DNA of 64,000 nucleotides from Scatomorpha sp964367935 (GTDB lineage Bacteria > Bacillota > Clostridia > Oscillospirales > Oscillospiraceae), in contig CAYIYZ010000002.1 in the NCBI GenBank assembly GCA_964367935.1, positions 1 to 64,000 on the forward strand. The letters run 5' to 3'. Below the pieces are notes generated by a model that worked only from the letters and a program-made list of their open reading frames with translations, did not search any database and was not told the DNA's origin. Position 1 is the first letter of the stretch; each line of letters opens with the position of its first letter. Position numbers and translations under genes: made by a program. Below, in pieces: positions 17,795 to 27,055 of the stretch.

Positions 17795-20700
17795 TTATTC
17801 TGCTGACATATATCTCATTAGCATGGTCGCCATTTGGGCTCTTGTCGCCTCGCCTTGTGGCTCAAGCGCGCCCTCTATGCCCGTGATTATACCCTCAGCT
17901 ACTGCCCATTCCATGGCTGTCACTGCCCACTCGGAAACAGCCTCGCTGTCGCTAAACTGTCCGAGCACTGTCTGTTGAGTTACACTTTCGGGTGCGACAT
18001 ACCTGTATAGCATGGTCGCAAACTCCTCACGAGTGATATAGCCATCAGGGTTAGTACCGTCCGATACCTCGTTCTCCATAGCCCAATCCTGCGCCACGGA
18101 GTACCACGGGTCGCCACCAGAGGTGTCTATACCACTCATGCGTGCGAGTACCGTCCACACCATGGCTCTCGTCATGTTATCGTTCGGAGCAAATTCCACA
18201 TCTGACGTACCTGTCATTATTTCGTTCTCGAAAGCGTACAGCACCGCGTCATAGTACCAATCGTCCTCCGTAACATCGGCAAAGCTCATGGCCTCATAAG
18301 CCAACATATAAATTGAAAAATGATTGAGCTTAAACGTGACTGTTCCCGTGGCCTCGTCGTAGTCTGTCGCGATTTTCTCTATGATGTTTCCGCTATCGTC
18401 TATGTAGTAGATGACAAGTTTTTCGGGATCTTCACCCTCACGCAAATCGTACTTGAAGCTAACGCTCACGCTTCCGTCACCAAAGGTCGTGACCAATTCG
18501 CCGTTCACCAACACCTTGAGGTTGAAAATAGGTCTGTCGCCGACTCTTGCAATTTGTGCCGCATTTAGATCCTCACTGTTTGCTTCTTCAATGATAATTT
18601 GCACATCTTGACCGTTTGCGACCTCGTCTATGGCTTTTAGAGCTTTGTTGTCAAACTCCGCCTCTATATCCTCGCCCTGTACTGTTAGGCTCTCTCCACT
18701 GTCTGCATATTCCTTGAAATCGTCGCCTGAGATGACTTCTTCGGAATCGACAATGTTCTCCGTCACAGGTGCTGTGCCACCACCGCCGGAGGATGTCGGC
18801 CCCCTTGGTGTTGCATTTACGGCTACAGATGGATCACTCGTGCCTACATCGTTTGTTGCTGTCATCACAAAGGAATATTCTATACCGTTTTCAAGAGCGT
18901 CCACGATGTAGCTCGTATCCGAGACCTGTATGCTATGCGGCATACCCACCGCCGAGCCGTCCGACACCTTCGTCACGTTAAGCGTGTAGCCTGTGAGGAT
19001 ACTGCCACCGTCAAACGGTGCTGTCCAAGTGACTGTAACCTCTGTGTTGCCCGGCGTGGCGGAAATCTCGGGTGCTTCGGGATTAACAGCCGGAAGCGTC
19101 TTGGGCTCGAGGAGTGTGATGTCCCCCGTATACTCGCCCATACCGCTCGCAACGGCGCTGAGCTTTGCGCCGAGGTCGGCTTTAGTCAGGATATATTCTA
19201 TGTCTGTTGCGCCGAGGATAGCCACTCCGTTACGATACCATTGTATTGTGTACTCTGTGTTTAAAATAGGCTTTGGATAACCCAAAGCCGAGGCTGCGAG
19301 CTCGGCCGTCCACGCATTCGTGCCATCTACTGTGGTATCTGCATAAGTGGCATTCGGCCAGCCCGACAGTCGATACTTATCGAGAGTTAAACTTTCTTCG
19401 AGTTTACCCTCAGTATCGCTTGGATGGGTATATACCACAATGAGTGGCTGGTTTGAAGCAACATCTTCGGCAGTGATAAGATAGGTTGTGGGATCGCTGT
19501 CACCATCGGTATCTATGAGCGGAGTTCCGTTTGCCGAGCCGCGATACCAAGCAAAAGTTCCGCTCTCGGGGGATAGAACATTTTGAACTAAAACGTTTAG
19601 CGTGTCGCCCGCGTCGTATTTGCCTTGCATTCCGCCGTTTTGCTCAGTCACGTAGATAAAGGCCTGTGCGACATCGACTTCGTCCATTTCTGTGAAATCG
19701 CTTGGGCTGTAGTTATTCGGTTTATTCAGCGTCACTGTAACTTTCAGTGACTTTTCGCTATCTGCAAAGAGGGGCATATATGTTTGGCTTGTTGCGCCTT
19801 CGATCACGTTATTGCCTGCATACCACTGAAAGTCGAAGTCATCGAGCAGAGCCGGAGAGGTATCTAAAAACTTGGCAGTCAGAGTTTGGAAGATGGAAGC
19901 ATGCCCACTACTATAACCGGCAATGATGACCGGTTCGCCGTCCAGCGGATAAGGGTCAATCGTAAAGGTTTTCGACGCGATGCCTGAGTAGTTACTACCG
20001 TCTACAGCGGTAATGGTCGCAGTCGGTGCGTTTGTCGCCGTGGACAACGCCGCATCTGTGTTGTATGTATAGGCTACGGTGTAATCTGTAGTTACTGCGA
20101 GGGGCGTACTACCATCTGTTACCGTGAGGGTTGGCTCTATCTCGACTGCACCATAGGTTTGGTCAGCGATGTCGGCAATCATGCTCGCATCTAACTCCTT
20201 CGGTTCAATCGTCAGATTGTAGGTGATGTCGCCCTTGAAGTCGATGTCTGTGCCGGTGACGGTCATCGTCGCTACGGCGAGATAGTCGCCCGCATCAAGC
20301 GTTCCCGTCAGCGCAGTCGTGTGGGTTGTGTCGGAGCTTGCGTAGTATGCATAGGTCGGTGTCTGCGTGCCGGGATAGGCAAGAGCGTCCACCGAGATGG
20401 TGGGCATTGCATCGCCATAGGTGATCGTCACTGTGCCGTTTGCGATGTCTTCCACCGTGATGTCTGTCGCCCAAATGCCGTGGTGGGTGAACTCAGGTGC
20501 CGGTCTGTTGGTCTCCCATATGTGTGCAGGGTAGTCCGACACTGCCATGGTCGGGTCGCTGTTATTCACCGCCGCCCACTCGCCCAAGGCCTCTGAGAGC
20601 GTATCGCACTCTACGCCGAATATGTTAGCGGAGAAGCTACCGTCGACAAAATCAACATTACGGAGAAAAAGAGCAGAACTTGTATTACTGTCGTATCCAA

Positions 20701-23011
20701 TTCCGCTGGAAGCATCCCCGGTCAGCCAGTAGGCCTCGTTGATGCGGGGGTTGCCGTCTACGTAATAGTTATACCCAACAACACCGCCGGCCGTAGTACC
20801 TGTTACAGTGCCGGCATTGTACACGTTTCCTATCAGCGCATTGTCCTGATTCAGTCCGGCGATACCGCCACCCACATAGCCAGCAGTAACATTCTGCTGG
20901 TTGTAGGAGTTAAAGATGCTTGCATCGATATTGCTACCGACAATGCCACCGACATATGGATTGTAGCCGCTTGTGTCAAATACAAAGTTTGTCACCTCAA
21001 CAGCACGTGTATTTGCCGCATTTTGAATCACGCCACCATTTTGATTTGTACCGGCAATGCCGCCAAGAAAAATGTATCCACTTTGGATGCTGATAAATCT
21101 GCTGTTGGTTACAGAATTGATTATGCCACCGTCATTGATCCCGACAATGCCCCCGATATGATTGCCATTCGTGACGGTGAGGCTTCCTTCGTTTTCTGCG
21201 TTGCTGATGATGCCATCATTTTGGTTGAACGCCGCAATGCCGCCGATAACAGCGCTGCCAGAAGTAAGTGTTCCGTCGTTGAGGACATCATCGAGCGTAC
21301 CGCCATCGTTATCCCCAACAATACCGCCGATATAATCTCCGCCGCTTCTGGCTGTGATTGTGCCCGTGTGGAGTGCATCATGAATCGTGCCGTCGGCATA
21401 ATTTGCGCCCACGATGCCGCCCAAACGACTGGGAACACCATTTGAACTGATTGTTCCGGAGGAAGTTACGCCTTCCACTATGCCCATGTTCAAGCCGATT
21501 ACGCCACCGGCGTAAAATCCCGCTCGGTCGCATGAAATATCCACATCAGTGTTCACGTCGAGGATGTCCCCTGCATTGACCGCTGCAACGCCGCCGATGT
21601 TTGCGCCATAGGATACACTGTTGGCGTCGTAATAATGCTGTCTTTGGACCGAGATGCTGTTCGTGCCCGTCAGGGTCACATTTTTCACAACGCCGCTGCT
21701 GCCGACATAGCCGAAGAGACCGACACTCTCGTCTTGAGAGTTTGTTATTTCGAGACCTGAGATGGTTTTTCCGTTGCCGTCAAAGGTGCCGTTAAACGGT
21801 CTGTTCTCGGCGGGCGTTGTACGGCTAAACACGCCAATAGGCTCCCAATCTACCCCTGTGAGGACGATATTATTATCCAACACAATGCTTTTGCCCGAAA
21901 AGTCATTTCCTGCATTGACTTGCTCTGCAACCCAGGCGAGCTCCATTTGACTTTTAATGGTATATGTGCCATCTACCTCGGTGACCGCCATTGCTATATC
22001 CGTCCACAGTTGGGAGAAACCCGGATAGGGCAAGCTGTTGTTCCACATACGCAGTGTCGGCTTAGCAACCCTTTCCTCTGCTATATAGACATTGTAGTAG
22101 GCTTTAAGTGCATCGGACAAGGTGGTGCTACCTGTCTGCGTGGAACTGGTCGCGCCGTTATCTGCACGAAACTGTGCCGTTTGACTGAGATCGCCACTCT
22201 CGTCAAAGGAGAGCACGTTTTCGTTGACTGCATTGGTGTCATCAACAGCCACATCACCAGCTTGACTTGGCTCTACTCCGATACCTGAGAGTCCGTCATT
22301 GATCGAAACGGTTTTCAGATAGTAGGCTTGCTCGACAGTTCCGCTGTTCCTACCGACCACGCCGCCTTTGACTGCACTGCCCGAAATAGTACCGGTGCTG
22401 TACACATTGATGACCGAAGAAGAGATGGCGTTAGTGCCCACAATGCCGCCTACATCTGAAGTACTGTGAGCTGACGAAATATCCACATCGGCAGATACGT
22501 TCGTGACCGTGCCACCAAAGCTGTAAGCGACGACACCGCCAACGTTTGCCTGTGCAGCGGTGCTGGTGATACTCCCTTGTACATGCAAATTGTGCACAAT
22601 GCCTAGCGAATAAACGTTTCCAAATAAACCGGATGCAACGGAGTAAAATTCATCGGCGGGATCTTCGGTTATGGACAAGCCGGAGATGGTATATCCATTG
22701 CCGTCAAAGGTGCCCTTGAATGCCTGCGTCAAGCCGATAGGTGTCCATTCGTGACCGTCGAGGTCAATATCGAACATGAGTAAAATGGTTTTGCCCGTAA
22801 AGTTGTCATCTTGCTGTGCCAGCCACGCAAGCTCCTCTCCAGTGTATATGAGGTATGGGTCGAGTTCCGTTCCGCTACCTGACGGAGCAGTGATGGTCGT
22901 GCCATCCCACGCTTCGACTACCGCCTGTACCGACATGCTCGCCATGGGCATTAAGCCAAGGACAAGGCAGAGAGTCAGTAGAATTGATAATACTCTGTTT
23001 TTTACTTTCAT
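17795..23011 (-). CDS. GLUG-repeat / SLH surface protein (1738 aa)
   Basis: Secreted wall protein of the same architecture as its neighbours but a more diverged lineage. ATG at 23011 (MKVKNRVLSILLTLC) is preferred over the in-frame ATG at 23023, which lies inside the ribosome site (ATGGAGGCACTT). Signal peptide 1-34 (cleavage after SVQA), GLUG repeats from about 90 to 830, MBG-type repeats (LTIEPKELDASMIADIAD region, about 1000-1060), further Ig-like units, a fibronectin type III domain (about 1370-1455; PEAPEISATPGNTEVTVTW), the DSEEVISGDDFKEYADSG domain, and three C-terminal SLH repeats. It has its own promoter at 23095-23123. Its position directly behind the 12614 gene on the same strand suggests tandem duplication followed by divergence. 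Confidence 0.93.
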   Translation of the reverse strand: MKVKNRVLSILLTLCLVLGLMPMASMSVQAVVEAWDGTTITAPSGSGTELDPYLIYTGEELAWLAQQDDNFTGKTILLMFDIDLDGHEWTPIGLTQAFKGTFDGNGYTISGLSITEDPADEFYSVASGLFGNVYSLGIVHNLHVQGSITSTAAQANVGGVVAYSFGGTVTNVSADVDISSAHSTSDVGGIVGTNAISSSVINVYSTGTISGSAVKGGVVGRNSGTVEQAYYLKTVSINDGLSGIGVEPSQAGDVAVDDTNAVNENVLSFDESGDLSQTAQFRADNGATSSTQTGSTTLSDALKAYYNVYIAEERVAKPTLRMWNNSLPYPGFSQLWTDIAMAVTEVDGTYTIKSQMELAWVAEQVNAGNDFSGKSIVLDNNIVLTGVDWEPIGVFSRTTPAENRPFNGTFDGNGKTISGLEITNSQDESVGLFGYVGSSGVVKNVTLTGTNSISVQRQHYYDANSVSYGANIGGVAAVNAGDILDVNTDVDISCDRAGFYAGGVIGLNMGIVEGVTSSGTISSNGVPSRLGGIVGANYADGTIHDALHTGTITARSGGDYIGGIVGDNDGGTLDDVLNDGTLTSGSAVIGGIAAFNQNDGIISNAENEGSLTVTNGNHIGGIVGINDGGIINSVTNSRFISIQSGYIFLGGIAGTNQNGGVIQNAANTRAVEVTNFVFDTSGYNPYVGGIVGSNIDASIFNSYNQQNVTAGYVGGGIAGLNQDNALIGNVYNAGTVTGTTAGGVVGYNYYVDGNPRINEAYWLTGDASSGIGYDSNTSSALFLRNVDFVDGSFSANIFGVECDTLSEALGEWAAVNNSDPTMAVSDYPAHIWETNRPAPEFTHHGIWATDITVEDIANGTVTITYGDAMPTISVDALAYPGTQTPTYAYYASSDTTHTTALTGTLDAGDYLAVATMTVTGTDIDFKGDITYNLTIEPKELDASMIADIADQTYGAVEIEPTLTVTDGSTPLAVTTDYTVAYTYNTDAALSTATNAPTATITAVDGSNYSGIASKTFTIDPYPLDGEPVIIAGYSSGHASIFQTLTAKFLDTSPALLDDFDFQWYAGNNVIEGATSQTYMPLFADSEKSLKVTVTLNKPNNYSPSDFTEMDEVDVAQAFIYVTEQNGGMQGKYDAGDTLNVLVQNVLSPESGTFAWYRGSANGTPLIDTDGDSDPTTYLITAEDVASNQPLIVVYTHPSDTEGKLEESLTLDKYRLSGWPNATYADTTVDGTNAWTAELAASALGYPKPILNTEYTIQWYRNGVAILGATDIEYILTKADLGAKLSAVASGMGEYTGDITLLEPKTLPAVNPEAPEISATPGNTEVTVTWTAPFDGGSILTGYTLNVTKVSDGSAVGMPHSIQVSDTSYIVDALENGIEYSFVMTATNDVGTSDPSVAVNATPRGPTSSGGGGTAPVTENIVDSEEVISGDDFKEYADSGESLTVQGEDIEAEFDNKALKAIDEVANGQDVQIIIEEANSEDLNAAQIARVGDRPIFNLKVLVNGELVTTFGDGSVSVSFKYDLREGEDPEKLVIYYIDDSGNIIEKIATDYDEATGTVTFKLNHFSIYMLAYEAMSFADVTEDDWYYDAVLYAFENEIMTGTSDVEFAPNDNMTRAMVWTVLARMSGIDTSGGDPWYSVAQDWAMENEVSDGTNPDGYITREEFATMLYRYVAPESVTQQTVLGQFSDSEAVSEWAVTAMEWAVAEGIITGIEGALEPQGEATRAQMATMLMRYMSAE

Positions 23012-23094
23012 AAGTGCCTCCATTTTTGCATAATTTGATTGTCATGTACGCTTGTGTCCAATATACGCTTCTTGGATTACTTGGATACTTATGC

Positions 23095-23123
23095 ATTATA
23101 CCATGAATATATAGTCTCCGCAA
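23095..23123 (-). promoter_or_regulatory. Predicted sigma-A promoter of the 1738-aa SLH gene
   Basis: Minus strand TTGCGG (23123-23118), 17 bases, TATAAT (23100-23095). It is unlike the promoter shared by the other GLUG genes, so this gene is probably regulated separately. Confidence 0.6.
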
Positions 23124-23209
23124 GGCAATGAGACCAATTAAACAGTTAAAGTTATTAATGGTGGTAGGGGAGTGGGGTGTGCCTCGAACGATTGTGACCC
23201 CATCTACAA

Positions 23210-23240
23210 AAAGGCGGTCACCGTACTGGTGACCGCCTTT
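23210..23240 (-). terminator. Orphan terminator of the GGTGACCGCC family
   Basis: AAAGGCGGTCACC/GGTGACCGCCTTT with loop GTACT. At other sites this hairpin follows an SLH gene stop. Here it is followed by a transposase relic, so the SLH gene it served appears to have been lost. Confidence 0.7.
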
Positions 23241-23259
23241 CAGTCTGTCAAAGAACCTC

Positions 23260-23845
23260 GCCAAGAACAAACTGTCGCCCTACTATTGCCACGACAACGG
23301 ACGACCCGGAACAGACCCAGTAGTGCTAATAAAGATGGTGATGATACAACACCTGTTCGGGATACCGTCATTGCGCCAGACGCATAGGGAAATAGAAGTA
23401 AATGTGGCGTATCGTTGATTCTTGGGATATAGCCTATTAGATAAGATACCGCACTTCGCTACGGTAAGCTATGCGTTTTGCAAACGCTTTCCACCCGAAC
23501 TTGCCGAGGAGATATTTGCATACATACTCAACAAGAACGACGTCAACAACCGACCCTGATGCGGGGATGTTTGTGAAGGGTGAACATGAGAGACAGTTTG
23601 CCTATGAGGCGCATACGGCCTGTGATAAGAATGGTTTTGTAGTGGGCGTGGAAGTAACGGCAGGGAATGTGCATGACAGTGTAGCGTGGGATGGACTATG
23701 GCGCATACCGATAATGCCGTATACGCGACATCGCGGTCTGGACCGAGTTACAAACTGGGTGAGGCTGGGGTATGCGTGCATGAATCTTAAAAGCTGGCGA
23801 ATTGGAGTTGGAGATACTCCTTTTCCCACCCTTTCTACGCCTTAA
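23260..23845 (+). mobile_element. Relic of an IS1182-type transposase gene
   Basis: One frame from 23260 reads YYCHDNGRPGTDPVVLIKMV, QHLFGIPSLRQTHREIEVNV and AYR-stop-FLGYSLLDKIPHF. The stop is a TGA where the family has Trp (AYRWFLGY), so a single base change killed it. After about 23540 a different segment follows (TDPDAGMFVKGEHERQFAYE, AHTACDKNGFVVGVEVTAGN, VHDS), then the C-terminal RIPIMPYTRHRGL and ACMNLK pieces. The central part and the third catalytic acidic residue region are deleted. The motifs match IS1182-family DDE transposases (from memory). No terminal inverted repeats were confirmed; the dyad at 23911-23947 is a candidate end. Confidence 0.75.
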
Positions 23846-23910
23846 TCGCACTTCTTAGCTGCAAGTTTGCGCCTACCACCGCTTGAACGTTGGCGTTCTT
23901 TGACAAACTG

Positions 23911-23947
23911 AAGTTGACAGCTTTCATTGAATGAAAACTGTCAACTT
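23911..23947. other. Imperfect 17-bp hairpin after the transposase relic
   Basis: AAGTTGACAG and CTGTCAACTT (23911-23920 with 23938-23947) enclose TTTCAT/ATGAAA, with one mismatch and loop TGA. It could be the transposase terminator or an IS end. Confidence 0.4.
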
Positions 23948-23987
23948 ATCATGGAGAGGGTGGTCAAAATACATACCCACGCAGGAG

Positions 23988-24070
23988 CAAACAAAAAGCA
24001 CTCCACAGATGTGGAGTGCGAATTGGGTCCGGCGACTCGCCGGTGGAGAGAGCGGTCAAAATAGATGCAG
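23988..24070. repeat. Dispersed structured intergenic element, copy 2 (intact)
   Basis: CAAACAAAAA; hairpin 1 GCACTCCAC-AGAT-GTGGAGTGC (23998-24019, fully paired here); GAATTGGGT; hairpin 2 CCGGCG-ACT-CGCCGG (24029-24043); then TGGAG...GGTCAAAATAGATGCAG. A partial tail copy (GGTGGTCAAAATA) precedes it at about 23957-23975. The whole stretch 23846-24186 has no gene. Confidence 0.8.
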
Positions 24071-24186
24071 GAGGTTTTCCTGTTAAATGAGGGTGCAACA
24101 CAATATCGTATGCCACAGTTTGAGACCCTGCAACCGACTCGGTTGCAGGGCCTCGCTTTCGGTTACGTATTACGGGATATTTTCAC

Positions 24187-26278
24187 TCACTTAGTTAATG
24201 CATCAAAGTGCATGAGCACCGTGCTGACTTCTGCGCGTGTTGCACCTGCTGTAGGCGCTAAGATACTTTCACTTCTGCCGGTGATAAGACCTTCCGCAAT
24301 CGCCCATTGGAGCGCCGACGCTGCGTAAGCGCTGATGTCTAAGGAATCATCATAGGAGAGAATATTTGTGTTCTCACCTGTTGTTACGTCCATTGCCTTG
24401 AAGTCTGCATAGCGATACAATATCGCTGCCAGCTGCTCGCGGGTGATGGTATCATTAGGCCCGAAGTTTTCGCTGTTGTAGCCCAAGATAATGCCATGCT
24501 CGTTGCCCCAAGCGACTGCATCGCTGTAGTACTCACCATCAGCAACGTCGTCAAATTTATTCGCAACACTTGCCTCCGGCATGCCATCCAAGCGGTGGAG
24601 AATGGTGACAATCATGCCGCGAGTTGTGCCCAAGTGTGGCTCAAATGTGGTATCGGATGTGCCGGCCATCAGATCATTTTGATACGCAAACTGCACGCTG
24701 TCATAGAACCAATCGTCTGCATCTACATCCACAAAGGGGAGGGAGACTTCTAAGGTCACAGTGCCGAGATCGCTGGTGATGACCAGATTGTCAATGTCCT
24801 TTTCCACCATGTCGTCTACATCTTCTACGATCAATTGGATGCCGACCGCCTTGGTTTCGCTGTTTGTATCAACTTCGAGAACCACATTGGCGGTGGAAGC
24901 TTGACCGTCCGCCTCCAATTCTTTCTTTTCCTCAGAGGCCTTGTCGATGGCCTGCGCAAGGGCGTTTTGCTCGGGCTTTGCTGTGGTTGTGCCATCGCCA
25001 TCAGTTTGCGTGTTAACGTCCGGTTTAGCGGTTACATCACCTGTTTCCTCGTCAACATCAACGTCCGGCTCGTTTGCTACCGCTACCTCCGCCGCTGCTT
25101 GGGGGTGGGGGTGCTGACGGCATTACTGTTACACTGAAATCTGCACTTGATAAAGTATTAAGAGGATCGTCCCTATCATACGCTGTTATAAAAATTATGT
25201 AAGTGGTATTTTCAGTAAGTCCAGTGACAGTGTAAGTTGTGCCGATAATAGTTTCATCGGAAATTCGAGAATAATTTTCTGTATAAACTTCTACGTCATA
25301 CTCTTTAGCGTGTGGAACTGCGTCCCAAGTTAAAGTTACAGAATCGGCTGTTTTTGTAATTCTTACATTTTTAGGGCTTTGAAGTCCCCAATCGGCTGTG
25401 AAAGTAACATTGGAAGTTATGGAACTGTACCCATTGTTACCATCCCACCCAATGAATTCATAGTCACCATTTGTTGGGTCTGTCGGTTTGCCGACTACAT
25501 CATCTATATCCGTGCCACTTACTACGTCGGGAACAGTCTTTGAAGCAGTAGTGCCATCAGCAAATATACCACCGTTCGGGTTGAAAGTTACAGTGTAGGT
25601 TGATAGGGCTTCCCACCAGGCGTAGAGTGTGGTCTCGGTGTTTGGTACAGATGCACCGACTGTGTATGTAATGCCTGTGCAGTCTGCTTTGGTGTTCCAT
25701 GCGAAGTGTGCTTCGGTATTCCCAGCCGGGCGAGTAAGGCCTTCGCTATCCGGTGCGGTGTAGGTATCACCCGCCGTAACGAATTTTATATCGTTCTCAC
25801 TGCCGTTAAAACTGTCGCCGTTTAGGTCAAGGGTGATTGCGCTTAGTCAGTCTGAGGTCAGCACTTCAAGGGCTGGCCGCCAAGCAAGAAACGAAAGATC
25901 ATTATAAATAGAATTTTTTTCCAATCAGTGGCGGTCGCTTGCATTTGCCGTTGCGTATTCTTGTGTGGTAACTTGCGCTGAATCCAAATCATACGCATTT
26001 ATTGTACCCACATAGGTAAAAGGCACATAATGCAGTGTATCATCGGGAAGGTCTGCGTTAATCGTACCGATATTTCCTGCTTCACTCGATAAATCGAAGT
26101 AGTAGGTTTCGCCCATGGGTAGGGTGAATTGCTCGATAACTGCCGCCTCTGCCTCCAGCGTCATCATCGGCATCATACCAAGCACCATTACCAAGGTGAG
26201 CACGCCTGCCAAAAGTTTTTGTTTCGTTGTTTTTTTTTTCTCCTTAAATTGATTTACACTTTTAGTGATAAAATACAC
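24187..26278 (-). pseudogene. Frameshifted secreted SLH protein
   Basis: Three in-order pieces of one protein. N-terminus 26278-25925: signal peptide (KQKLLAGVLTLVMVLGMM, cleavage near LEAEA) and the start of a beta domain, ending at a TGA. Middle, about 25846-25080: an InlB-B-type repeat (LYAWWEALSTYTVTFNPNGG), a fibronectin type III domain (ADSVTLTWDAVPHAKEYDVE) and the linker PSAPPPPSSGGGSGS, where the frame breaks. C-terminus, about 25080-24187: an acidic Pro/Thr stretch, a beta domain, and three SLH repeats (FVDVDADDWFYDS; FDDVADGEYYSDA; ISAYAASALQWAI) to the stop. One shift lies at the Gly/Ser linker (about 25085) and at least one break lies at 25847-25925. The middle frame is clean across FN3, so inactivation looks recent. 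Confidence 0.8.
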
Positions 26279-26541
26279 TCAGTTGTTTCGTTGATTTCAC
26301 GAAATAATCGCACCTGCACAGATGGTTTATTCACATGGATAACGTGCATAAGCCCTTCGCCGTCTACTCGATGCATATTTTCCTGCGCAAACACCACGTC
26401 AATGTCATTATTTATTATGAATTTCGCTGATAACATAGGAGCTGTAAATTCGGTCACAACGCAATAGGGAAAATGACTTTTTAATAATTCCTCAAGCATT
26501 GTAAGTTGGTGCTTGTTATTGTCCACTGTGACAAACTTCAA
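26254..26541 (-). CDS. Degenerate response-regulator receiver-like protein (95 aa)
   Basis: Reads like the N-terminal receiver of a LytTR-type response regulator: VTVDNNKHQLTMLEELLKS aligns with the acidic first loop and helix 1, and DIDVVFAQENMHRVDG aligns with the usual DIDVVFLDIxMPGMDG block. The phospho-acceptor Asp is replaced by Gln. Only about 95 of about 120 receiver residues remain, and there is no output domain. Start: TTG at 26541 with GAGGA and AAGGAG upstream. The 3' end overlaps the start of the broken SLH gene by 25 bases. It is either a pseudo-receiver or a remnant of a deleted regulator. The family call is tentative. Confidence 0.45.
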   Translation of the reverse strand: MKFVTVDNNKHQLTMLEELLKSHFPYCVVTEFTAPMLSAKFIINNDIDVVFAQENMHRVDGEGLMHVIHVNKPSVQVRLFREINETTECILSLKV

Positions 26542-26597
26542 AATGCTTCCTCATCTCCTTGCAAAGCCTTTTCTTTTGAATTATAACAACCTAAGTG

Positions 26598-26955
26598 TCA
26601 CAAAAGTGCCACAAAAAACGCAAGAAAACCGTAAAAATAAAAAATATTTTTACGGTTTTTTCTGATCTGTCCTATATTCAGTTTTATTCCTGCCTTGCAT
26701 GGATGCGGGCCTTCTTGGTATTTGCCGTCTACAAAGACAAATACTAGGGGAAAAAACATGGAGCCGATGGCAAACAGTAAAATGCTGAGCGAAAAAAACC
26801 GAATCGACAAAATCAGTTTTTGGGGCACAAGCCGCTTCTCGCGCACGAGCTCCTTGATATATTCTGCAAAGAGTATAGCGATTGCTGAGCAGTATCATCA
26901 CGGTAAGCAGTAAATATATAATTTGAATTAGGATATGTAGTTCCGCCACGCCCAT
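26598..26955 (-). pseudogene. Frameshifted small membrane protein
   Basis: Two overlapping frames make one plausible protein. The first has a membrane helix (LHILIQIIYLLLTVMILLS), the second a basic loop (EYIKELVREKRLVPQKL) and a second helix (FFSLSILLFAIGSMFFPLVF). The shift is near 26880. The reading frame runs through the terminator at 26625-26662 to a stop at 26598, which a healthy gene would not do. The best ribosome site (AGGAG near 26970) is placed for an ATT start nine bases upstream of the ATG at 26955, which is unusual. The function is unknown; it precedes the receiver-like gene on the same strand. Confidence 0.4.
26625..26662 (-). terminator. Intrinsic terminator, usable on both strands
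   Basis: Perfect 15-bp AT-rich stem AAAACCGTAAAAATA (26625-26639) with 26645-26659, loop AAAAA, flanked by T-runs on either strand. Confidence 0.7.
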
Positions 26956-26999
26956 GTCACGAATGATATCACTCCTCTTGCATACAAACTCATACTTGA

Positions 27000-27028
27000 A
27001 TTATACTGATTTTTTGTCTTTTTTGCAA
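27000..27028 (-). promoter_or_regulatory. Predicted sigma-A promoter
   Basis: Minus strand TTGCAA (27028-27023), 17 bases, TATAAT (27005-27000). It drives the broken membrane-protein and receiver-like genes. Confidence 0.65.
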
Positions 27029-27055
27029 TGCGATTTATGTATTCAATATTTTGAC

